Shown here one piece after another: positions 1 through 12,000 of a DNA stretch of 39,978 bases (the stretch's first letter is position 1; every line of letters starts with the position of its first letter). The position numbers and the translations under genes are program-made. Where the stretch lies: contig NW_019091355.1 of NCBI RefSeq assembly GCF_001949145.1, positions 2,462,646 through 2,502,623 on the forward strand, read 5' to 3'. The DNA comes from Acanthaster planci (Eukaryota > Echinodermata > Asteroidea > Valvatida > Acanthasteridae). Below the pieces are notes generated by a model. That model did not search any database. It saw only the letters and a program-made list of their open reading frames with translations, and was not told the DNA's origin.

Positions 1-46
1 TTATCTGTCATTTCATACATGCCAGCGACCATCCCTATGCTTAAGA
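1..46 (-). CDS. Receptor exon 14, partial (after TM5, toward TM6)
   Basis: Exon 13 ends in phase 1. An acceptor ending CGACAG just above base 46 continues the frame as I-L-S-I-G-M-V-A-G-M-Y, similar to the IGMxxYN stretch that precedes TM6 in GABA-B receptors. Only 46 bases are visible, so this is tentative. Confidence 0.45.
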
Positions 47-3000
47 CTGTCGATAGCCAGAGGTGGAACCAAGCTACATGGACCGGTTCGAGATAGTCAA
101 CTGTACATGCACATGTATAATCCTATCATCCATCGTTTTGGTAACTTTGGTCAAACTACATGTACATTTACCTACTGTCGTTTCCCGACCTTGCCCTCTC
201 TTATGGGCTGTTATACTCACTATCGTTGAGTCCTGCGACGGTGATATTTCTGTTCTCCCACGACAGAAATACGCCAAATACCAAAAGGATTCCTTTGAAG
301 CCGTAGATGGCGCAGATGAAGTAAATCTCATGGTTGGACCCACACTGTCTCAGGACAGGTATAATATACGTCTCGCTCTCTGGACTTGCCGTGTCTGACA
401 ACTTAAAAAACAAGGGTCATGTTGAGAATCACTAAAGTGCGTGTTTCGGAGCACACAGAGACAATAGATAAGAATGGACCGATTGCGCCCGCTACGTCAA
501 GTGATATAGTAGGTATCAAACATCAGCAAACATAGCGTCTTCCCACACTAAAATGTGTCATATGTGTCATTTACCAAAAATAAAGCCGACAGTCGGCAAA
601 GTGTTGAACACTATGCAGAAGATTGGCATTATTTTTGGTAAACATATGACTTATGACACACTCTGCTATGGAAGGACGCCAAGTTTGTTGATATGTTTGA
701 TACCCACTATTTAGGTCACGTGACTTAGCTGGTGAAATCGCTCTATTGTCTCAATTCCATAACAAACCACGTTCATCCACAGCCTTAGATAGAGTGTCAC
801 ATTAAGGATTCTTTAACTGACAATTTAAATAAATACGAGACTTTGGACATAAGTGAAAGTTTGGTTTGCCGTGTTTTTATCTATATTTTTGTGATAGCAT
901 AATACATAATGTTGTCTGCATTTTCCCTTTCAGTGCCAATCCTCTTTAGAGGAAAAGGTCCTTTTCCAATTCTTTCAATGAATTCTAAGTTCGTTACAGA
1001 TTTTGCTCGTGATAAGGTTGTGTACACTTAGCTTGAGTAAGGTATAATTAGTTTCATTGAGATTCTTGAAACTGTTTGTCTGTGCTCTTCATTCGCAAGA
1101 GAGGTTTAATGCCAGGAACGTAAAGCAAGGACAAATTACGTCGGATGTGTGACAGTTTGTTGTCCAAAAATAAGCCCTTCAATCTAAAAATAATAACCTC
1201 CCCCAATAAAGTGAATGATACATACTCCCCCTGGATTTACGCCCATGCTTAGTTATACATGCACTTGTGAACGTTTGGTTTGGGAGCTCTCTTGTACTTT
1301 GTATGCCATTTGAACGTGTCGAATGAAGTGCCGTCTTAAAGCCTCGATCCGGGACTTCCTATATGGACTGCCTATAATTCGCCCTATATAAAATTTATAG
1401 GGGACAACCGTTGGTAAATACAAAACTGTATTCACATATCAGTTTTGGGTACCATTTTATTGGTTACGACTTTTCTGAGAAATGGATAACAACACTGTAG
1501 GAATATTTTAGAGTGTGAATGTCTAAAACGTGTTTTGAGATATTCGGAGAGAAAAAGTTTGCATGTTATACTTTACTTTGGATCATGAATAAAGCATGTA
1601 AACGTTATCAGCATGGAAGCAACGTTGGCTCCAACTGACCTCAGAAAAGTCGAAAAGCAAAGAAATTTAATTCAATCGGTCAAAATGTCGTCATCTAAAC
1701 TTACTTGGGCCTCAAGGTGGAAGGTGTTGACTGTGGACTGTCCGACGAAAACCCATAGTATGATGATGATACAATCGACCAGTACAAGACCCAAGACAAC
1801 GAAAATCAATTTCTTGTCGGGCAGATCCTGAAGAAGGGGGCATCCCAAGTTGAAAATAATGATTATAAAGATTACAAAATTCGAACATGTAAATGCTATA
1901 AATTGTGTTCTTTTCTTACAACCGTGGTATAAATCACTCAGGTTTTCGTGTTTGAACACTTCCTTGGAATCTTTAAACAGAGACATGGCAAAAACTGTTG
2001 AGTTAGCAAGGTCTAATATTGATTTGAATTTCATGGGTTATTCTGCAAAAGATCTTTCGTCAAATTGATAAGATGATTATTCGATGTTAAATATTCATTA
2101 TATGAATATTCAAAAGATAGAGATTAAAAAATCCTGGCGACGCCCACGTCGCCAGTGTTGCTCAAACAGACTTGAGCTGCGGAGTAAGAGAATCTTCATG
2201 AGAGATATTCCCCTAAGATGCAGCCTTTTGGTATTTCGACATTATTTATAGGTATACAATGTCGTTTACGACTCTGCGAAGATTAATACACGCTTGGGTC
2301 CCTTCTACAAACACCTTCAACTTTATTCCCAGAGTGGCATCTGTCATAAGAGCTCCCACTTCCTGTCTGTACTCCGCCGTACTTTTTCCGTAAAAGCCAT
2401 TCCATTGAAGCAATCCTTTTGTTTTAAACATCAAAGCCTTGCGCACGCACTCAGGAAGGAAAGCTTCGAGACGCAATATTGGTGAAGCAACGGAAAGGGA
2501 ACCGCTCGTCGTATTCAGCGACAGCCTAAAGCAGACAAGCCTGAAGCAAGCAATATCGTTAAAATCACGCTTTCCGTTCTCACTTTCAAATGGAGAAAAT
2601 TAAACCCTCCCTGTCAAGGTTGAACGTGGTTGGTTTTCACGCGTCACTTACGATCTTCTTGAATCTGGCAACAGCCTTTTGGAAGATGGCAAAGATGCGA
2701 TACGTCTTGACCAACAGAGACCCGAACGACAGTGATATACCGACACATATCAAGCCGACTTTCACCTGGAAAATACAGAAGTTGCGGGTTAGTCCACCTT
2801 TTAGTGAAAGCGTTTGGAACCCGCCAGCTTTTTCCCTAGCAACGAATCATTTGGCTATACAGATTAGCAAAACAGTGCGTCTGTGATACCAAAACCTGGT
2901 ACGTGTATTGTATTTATTTACTTTGTATACAGAGGTATAGGCATCAGCTCTGGTATTAGTAAGAAAAATGGTCCAATTTCATAGACTGTTTCAAGAAAAC

Positions 3001-6000
3001 GTAGAAGGCGCCATCAAATCACATTCAATTTTACCTAAGTCATTCAATTTTACTATTAATACTATAATTTACAAATTATTTACGAGCTTGAGCAGGAAAC
3101 TATTTTCATTCCCCCATGGAAGTCGTATTTCTGCTTTCTAACATCTGAATATATTGCAAATCTTGCTTTTCTTGAATGTAGGGGTATTTTAGGATCACAG
3201 CCTACTCCGGAGATCAGACAGCACGCGATATCAGGTAACAAGAATGGGATCTCTCATTCTGAGGCGGTCAAGGGCATATTGAATAAAGTCGCATGGAAAA
3301 AAAAAGATTTCTTATCATTTTTTCCAATCAAATATTACAAATTAAGATCTTGCATATTTGTGCCAACCGCAGTGAATTTGTTCAGGGCAATGCAATTATA
3401 GGCTCTTTTCATCTCAGGTTCTCAGACGACGGTTGTGACGGACATATTGCATTATGTCGAATGGGGAAAAATTGGTCATTTCTTTCGGATCTTCATTAAA
3501 TCTTACAGATCGGCGCCCACTGGGCGCACTGTACGTTGCAATTGTTGGAGAATTGTGGCATACGGTCTTTTCCTGTGGTTTTATTGGTCTACGCGTTGCA
3601 GGAAGGGTTAGCAGCATGAAAAGGTTTTTTGTTCGATCGGGGGCCAACATTGGGACCGGTCCCAATGAGAACCGAAGAAATAAACGGGCGCCGTTATGCA
3701 GAATACGCCAAGTATCTCTGTAAAGGCCGGTCCATACTCTCAGCGCAAAAGCAAGTCCGAAGCCAAATTAAAACGTCAGATTAAATACTCCTTCCGAGAA
3801 TTTGTGAACATTATTTCAACTCTAGCAAATTTCACTGTATGAACCAGCCTTAAATGGATCGGATCTTAGCCGCGTTGTATTCCTAGATATCTATATAAAC
3901 ATCGTGATAGACTACGCTGTATTTATTTTCATTTCCATAATGGCATCAAGATAAACTACAGTCCTACAGAGATGTTGTGAAATGGATTCAGAGATAATTA
4001 TACAACATCAAAATGTCAATAAACTAGTAATTTTCAGCTCACCTGTGAATTGTTTGGACTTATCATAGAACTGCCTCAAGACATTTCATGTTACTCACAA
4101 TACTCCTATTGATTCCGTGTGTTTTAATTGCAGGATATGTCTAACAATAGGCATGTCTTGAATTCCGCAGCGTGAGCGTGGCTATTTCTCAATACAGGGC
4201 CGGTAATTGTTAGTGCTTACATGGCACAAGAGGATGAAAGAACCATCTGTTATACCAGATGTGTCGAGGCCAGACACAAACACAGACGAATAGAGGAGAA
4301 GACAGCCCAAGACAATCAGATTGTTGATAAGCGGGCTGGAAATCTTAATGGCTCTGTTGAATGGAACAAAAGGGAAAAATTCTAGTTGGAACGATAATAA
4401 AATAAGCATCCAGTTGACAGCTGTCCTTTCTATCTACAACAAAAGTAACAAATCTAAATGTTGGTTCGAGCGAAAAAAATGAAATAGCTGTCGGATGATA
4501 TCTGTCAGTTAATTTAACAAAAGCGACAGATTAATATTGCTTTCCCTGCCACAGCTAGCATGTTTCGTCCAAGCAGTGAACTGAAAACTGTGGGACAAAG
4601 TATGTCAAACTGTCTGGCGCTCGTGACAATTTGGTTCTTTAAGCCGGGCTCGCTAATGCGCTTTTCGGTCAAACACACAGAGCTGACAGGTATTTTGACA
4701 CTTGTGCCGAATGGAATTTCTTTCGAAAAGGTCCGCTGTTCAAAGCAGAATCCCGCACATTGCGGGTTTAGGTAAACACATCAATCGGCAAGTAGTCATA
4801 GAATGGCTTTACAATGCAATACACCCTCCATCTTCGCTTAGCCTCGTTCCTACTTTGGTACATCGTGAATAATTATAAATGCTCTAACTTTTAATTGTTT
4901 TAACAATGATTAATTCCTTATAATTTTTGTAAAGCAAAGAAGCGATAAAATGTTGCTCATCATGGTCATTCGTGGAAAAGTTAAAAAGTATTTCTAACAA
5001 TGATAACAATCATTGTAGCCTAGAAAACTTCATAAAACAATCTCTCCTTTAAAAACAATAGGAGACGAAGAAACATAAAAACGACATAACGGAATTAAAC
5101 AATTAGCAAATACCAATGATTTTGTCATATTTGGGTAATAAAATTTACTGCGTGATTTTACGTAATTCGTCACTATTACTTTGTGTACAACTTTCCTAGG
5201 GAAGGATTTGTACGAGGCACATCCAAAGAGCAAACAACCAAAAGCAAAAAACAAACAAAACAAAACAAACAGATTTATCCCTTCAAGGATATGATAATAC
5301 CTTTGGTTACGGAGAGCAATGTTCAGGGCAAGGAATAACAAAGCAAGAAGAACGCCAAAGCCTGCTACGGTGAAAATTCCGATTTGATAGGGCAAAGAGA
5401 TTTGAACGAGCCGCGGTATTTCTGTCCTCCCGTCAATGGGTACTCCCGAGCCTGTCATTAAGGGCACATGATACAAACTTAAACTATTTCACAAGCTGCA
5501 AGTTTATGCCAGGGAGGTATTAATACTAACAATGTCCCGATTTTGAATTTATGAAAATAGTTCAGTGATGTAAGTTCAGTGTTTCCTGATAAAAAAAGAG
5601 TACAATAATTATGCAACGGCATTAAATCACGGCATTAAATACGTTAATCCGTGAAAAGAGAAAGGCGGAAGTGACGCCAGAAATTTCTATCAAGTCGTTT
5701 TATGTCGTGGTGAATACCGGAGCTCTATAAATAAATGTTCATTATTATTAATTGGTTATTATTAAACCTTAATTTATTATTATTAAACCCTCAAACCGAA
5801 GAGAAACTACTGTTAAGGATTTTTCTCGTGGTTCCAACAATAAAAGTTGCTTCAACTGGTAAGAAAAAAAGCAGACGTATACCGACGCCCCAACTGACAA
5901 CCCGCGCTGTCTCACAGGCATAAGCCGAATCCTGACATGTGCACCGGCCCGTCTGCTTATCTTGTCAATGTGGCAAAGTGTTGTTTGCGGTGCACTTTGA

Positions 6001-9000
6001 GCACACTGTTCTCAAGAAATGCAGTGGTGCATATAGCCGGAGGAGTGAATAGGCAGAATACAAATAGAAATCAGTTCACTGGCAGACGCTAAATGGGGGC
6101 GTCAAATTGGCTGATAAATTTCAAAATGGGGAAGATGAAAATATATCTAAATAATAAAACCTCTCACTGAATAATGTGCTACAGAAATGCTACCAAATCA
6201 ACGTTTTATCTTACTCGTGTCGTCTTATAAGCCTATAAACGACAGTAAACATCATTTCTGCAACTGGCAAATTTAACAAAACCCCAAGCGAAGACTGGAA
6301 CAGTGCCAAAATTTTCCACAAAGAGTGTCTTTCAGTGGCAATACAAAGTGAATTTAACTAAACTCAATCATTTCGATTTAATGAACATGAATTCGTCTAC
6401 ATTCGTGTGCAAATAAAATCAGCCACTGCACGGCTATACAATACCCGGATTCCGACTGCCCCCAATGTCCAATAAACATGACCATATTTCCTAACCTTTC
6501 CACCGTATTGTCGCATTGGGAATGTTCTTGTAATCGCCATCGGCAAGGTAATTGGTGATCCTCACCGGTTGTCCGTCTGCAGTTCCGAAAGTAATGATAG
6601 CATTGTCGATATTATAAGAAAACACATTTAGCATGGATAAACAACTTCAAGGCAATCTCCAACGGTTGGGCAAATTCGGGAGAATTCGATTGGTTAATTG
6701 CAATCTTCGTGCTTTTCATTCCGCAAGGCCAACACAGTGTATATGGAACACAAATAAAATTAAGGAACTCGTCTTGTTTTGTGCATGGTGTTATTTCAAG
6801 AAGAAATTGTTATTCTCATGAATCCCCCTTTATTGATATTTCAAAAGCATCCTATCATGATCCTTTAATAATGATAGATTTGTTTATTACCAAAAATGGG
6901 CACTTGGGAGACATTCCCATAGGAACGTACACAAAATTTTTCACACTTTACCGTCCAATGATTCAATATTTCCTAATCCGATCTTAACCAAACTTTGCAT
7001 GTTTTCCTTTCAGACCCTAATTTATCATCTCTCAAAATGTGGACGATAACAATTTTCCTCCTTTTGGTAGTTGGAGCATTAGGGAGACATTGAAATGTCT
7101 CCCTATAATGATCGATGTCTCCCTGATGTTGAAAGATTTACGACAAAATGTCTCCCAATAATTTACCTTGAAACTGTTCAACGTAGACTGTTGAATGGCG
7201 AACTCCTTCTTCACCTATGACAACAAGATCCTGCGGAAAAACAAGCATCTATAATTTGCCGTGGAGGTCGATCAACACTGCACGTTCATTTTCTGGAATT
7301 CAGACAATCACCGGCTCCTTCGTTCTCGGTGTGTAAACTGACTAAACTATACCGACATCAACATAGCGCAGAGAGGAAAGTCGCCTTAGAGAGCCCAGAA
7401 AAGTTTAGGTTGACACGGAATTAGTAACCTACCGTCAAACCGACGAATTCTGCCTTCAGTGTATTTCGCAAGAGAATCTCGGCCATATTCTTATCTCCGT
7501 ACTCAAACTGGTTCAGCCGCCTTGGTGGTGTCAGCTGCAGCAGCTCGCCTATCGAGGCGTTGAGAGCCATGGCCATCGTAAACAGACAGTCGTAGGCGTA
7601 AATGTCACGAGAATTGTCCTCCATATTGTGAAGCCTTTCCAGATATTCAAGTTGCTCTGGAAATGGTTTCTGGATGTTCAGGAGGACACAGCAAAATGTT
7701 CGCCAAAGCAGATCATTAGAACATGCCAAGATCGTGCCCAGTACATGGAAAATGTTCAGATTAACAATCGTGGCTGGTTCCCTGCTTTGAGTCCTTTTGA
7801 GGGCGGAATTCTTCAAATTCTGCTGCATGTAATTAATGATGGTACCAACTTTTTGTTAGCTGTAATGATTCAGTATACGTCTCCATAGTCTGTTCATGCA
7901 TACAATACTTACCACTCCATTGAAATCGATCAGGGAAACGTCACTCACAGCCTGGTCACCGTCAAAAGCCACGTGCAGATCCAGCGCTGCGGCAATTTCG
8001 TCATTGGAGCAGGACACATCAGGCAGATCACGCCACCAGCCGTCAGGGTACCAGCCTGGCAAAATCCACACATACTTCGCGCCAAACAGCTTGGCTTTAT
8101 AGACCTGGTCAAAAAATACTGATCTCGTTTGACATAATCCCTCTGTGTGAAATGATCACTTTTTAGGGTAAAAGCAATCATACATGTTGACGATCACACA
8201 TGAGTATGCTGCGGGAAGAACATGTGGATTGAGTGTAAAGATTTTGTAATAGAGAGGAGGTATTTTTGTAGCGAAATTCGGTTGAGTTCTCCTGTAACGG
8301 ACCAAATACTGGTAGTTAATTTGACAGACGTACTTTCAGTTTTTTACTTTGACGGTCTTTTTGGCAGAGGCTGCAAAATGATTCTGGAAAAGTCGGTCAA
8401 TAGTTCAAAATGACTGCATCAGCCATATTTAGCGCTATATGGCATCAGCCGAGGTGATCGCTTGGTTATTGATCTGGCAACATTCAGTTGTCTGCATGGT
8501 CAGTCGATCACTCAGTCGAATCCCTGGTAAACTGTCGGTCACCCTGTATCTTTTCGTAAATATTGTTAGTGAGCAGAACCTATTAGACTTTAAGTTAGGA
8601 CTAGAGACACTGGCAAGAGGCACTTTACCTTACAAAATAGTTTAGCTGCTGGATCAGGATAGAACGCCGTAATGATCACCCGGGCATCATGCCTCTGGCA
8701 CAAGCAAAGATAAAGAATTACTGACAAAGAAATCATCCAGCTGATCATAATTAACAGTGCCTAAAAAATCACCACTGCGCTGTGAAGATGATACATAAAG
8801 ACATTAGTTCAGGTCCACGGTCATTAAAGTGCTAATAAAGGCGTCTCTTTGTTTTTACCTTGAGACTTTGTATTTGTTCATCGGAATTGTCCGGATCCGT
8901 GACAGCTTCTGTCGTCAAAACAGTGATGTTATTTTCCCGCAGTTGGTGAGCAAGCTTTGCCATATTCTGTTGAACAAAATGGTAAGACAGCGCTGATTTG

Positions 9001-12000
9001 TTTCACTTAGGGAATTGAATTATCCTATTGAGAAGTTGGGAGTTCTCTGCTTTAATTGTTCTTTCTTTAGAATGTTTGAGGAATGCAGTGGTGGCCACTG
9101 GCTGTTTTCACGACAGCCTACAAGGACTTGCCTATCCTTTCATCCACGAGGGAGGGAAAGCTTCTTGAAGCAACTGGGAAGATTTGGCTACAAAATGGAA
9201 AAAACTAACCGTAGAAAGGGAGTCAGGTTGGTGTAGTGATTCTTTTCTCGCCTTCCACCTCTGCGGTCCGGGTTCAGTTCCCGGCTCGGTCTACATGTAG
9301 ATTGTATCTTCATTTCTTGCCTGATTTCGTGGGTTTTACCCATAATATTCCTCTAGGGTTTTCCTCCCACCTCTAAAACTGCAACTGCTTCTCATTGTCT
9401 CCTCTCTACAGGTAACTTTCAGGCTTGCAAGCTACGGTACCTGGGGCGCTTTTGAGGAATCCTTGGTGTCATTACCAAAAATAAAATTATAATACAATAA
9501 CACCAGTGTTACCCCGGCAGTTTTGGTCATTTAAGCGCCCCGGAGGTGCCTCAATAATGTCTCTCGAAATGTACGTTAAAGTTTCTGTTCTAACTATGAC
9601 GATAGGTGCAATAGGAAACAATCTACTTCCCTTTGAGCATATCAGGAAGTATTTATCTGCTATTGAAAGCGGAAGCGACGTTGGACAGGTGGCTTCAGTA
9701 TTGGCGCCAAATCAGAGTTGTTTTGGTAAAATTAGCGTATCTGAATGTATTGCTGACTTCCATCAATGACACGTGGCAAATGCTTCCATAGCAGGTGCCA
9801 CTGATGAAGTGGAAGTAATATGCTTACCGTTCGCATATAAGCCTGCGTCAGTTTGTTTTGTGATTAAGTTACCGATAGCTGTAGTCAGCACACCATTGTG
9901 TTCTTCGTTTAGCGATCAGAACTTGTTCATGGTTGGTGCTTATAGCCATATTGTAATGTCATTTACCTGTCTGAAATACTCGTTATCTTCGAATATCAGC
10001 GCCACCCTCCTCCATCCCATGCGCTTTACAAAAGCCACTCGGGTGGGATTCAACAAATCCTCGTCCACGGAGACTTGCACCGTCAGCGGATAACGGGCCC
10101 GGTCCTTCAGAGTGGTTGATGATGCGATTACCACCTAGACATGCGTGATGTACACAGACAGACAGACAGGTGGTTTCTAATTTTGAATTACAGAAAGCTT
10201 TAGAATTGCATATGAGGAAACTCAACGCAAAGTGCCCCTCGACGGTCATTCACTCAAACTTGGACTTGCACAGTCTACAGTCGAATTTAAATGCCCCATG
10301 ATATTCCCCCGTCTCTGCTCTGAACAAAGAACATGTATTGCAGTGCAGTTTTGCTCTTTTAAGTGGAGCAGGCCTCTTGGATGAATCACAAAAAGTCAAA
10401 CAGCTTTATCTCTGACGCCTTGGTTTCACATAACATTTCCCGGTTTATTTAGCACTTCTGTCTTTCACTTAAAACTGCTTAAACGAAAGTTTAATTTCGT
10501 CAAAGAGGGGTCACTCACTCTAAATGTTGATTCTAATTTCGGAATAATACACTACATTTCAATTTCAGAGCGTTGTAAATCACCAAAAAAAAAACACTTA
10601 TTAGACTGAGTCCCATTTTTCGTCATTTTCGTCTCACTTCGGAAATGGCGAAATTATACCGAAACCCGGCTTTATTTTTGGTAAACAATACTTGCGACAC
10701 ACTTTGCCATGGAAGGATAATTATATGAAGCAAGATAAGAGACGGAGAGAACCCCTCGCCTTGTGTTGGTCATTGTTTCACTGGAATCTTAGGAATTCAT
10801 CTGGGAGATGTGTTAGGTAACAACAGTCTAGAGTGTGTATAGGGATTGGACATGTTGGGGGTACCCCTATTTCTTGCTGGATATATGGAAACACACCGTG
10901 TTTATTGTTATTTGATACCTACTTTATGTCATGTGACTTAGCTGGCGCAATCGATCTCTTACCCTGCTTAATAAAACGGACTTTTTTCATTGATTGCTCC
11001 ATGCTTCAAACCCAGGTTATTGTCTATATGCCGAGGAGCATTTTCTAAAAAGATCTAAATTGAACATCTCCAAATGTATTTTCACGCTCAGCAAAAAGGT
11101 GCAAGCGCTAGTGAACTTTAAGGGCAGACATTAACTAGTACAAAAATTAAATATGAGCATAAAACACGTTCAAGAGAGCCTTGCGACCATGAATCGAAAG
11201 TACACGTAATTCGTCGTCACGTCATATCAATGCGCGTGGTCGTCTTTTTAAAGAATCTTGAATGTCATGGTTGGTTTGATCAGTGGGCCATTTTAAATGA
11301 ACTTTGTAAGTGCACTTACTGCTGCATAATTTAAAATCACGTGATTGTGCACATGCCTGGAACCAAGATTGCATGTAATTTTCCGTCCTCGTACACAGTC
11401 AAGGTTAATTTAATCGCTGGCAAATTTACGTGCAGTGATGAACGATCTTCAGAATTGATATCAATTAAGCTGGTGACGTTCGCGAGTTTAGGTTGAAGTT
11501 CGATCGCTCGTTTGATAGTTTTGCTGACGAAAGCTTGCGTGGGTTCTAATAATCGGCACGTTGCTCATCATAAAACAGTGAAGGGGGATACAAAGCACGA
11601 CGCACTGAGGGCTTCGGAGAGTGCGCACGAATGAAAATTCGCAGACTCGGGTTGGAGGGGAACCCAAGGCTCCCTGCTTACTGGTGTCGGTAGGTCTTCG
11701 CCAGTCTTAGAGTACTCTGTACTCGGATTTGAGGACTTGATTCCAACACTGTCCACTTGAAAACCGAGTTCGTCAGGGTCACCCGAGTTTGAGACAGCAG
11801 AGAGTACAGCAATCACGTTGCCAGGGAGGAGGCAGAGGTCTTTTAATTATGGGGGGGCCAAGAACTTGGCCCCAAACGTGCAAACATCAAGGGTGAAAGG
11901 GGTCTATTTGAAGGACTAAATTTGAGTCAATATCTTCTTTTTTGAGACATGCAGTTGCACCTTTAAATCAGATTAGCGTTTTGGCTACAGTACTTCAGAG

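Noticed and set aside
2246-2485. Open frames on both strands between TM3 and TM4 exons
   Set aside because: Neither product resembles a known protein, and TM3 joins TM4 in phase without it. It could be a decayed retro-copy but this cannot be shown.
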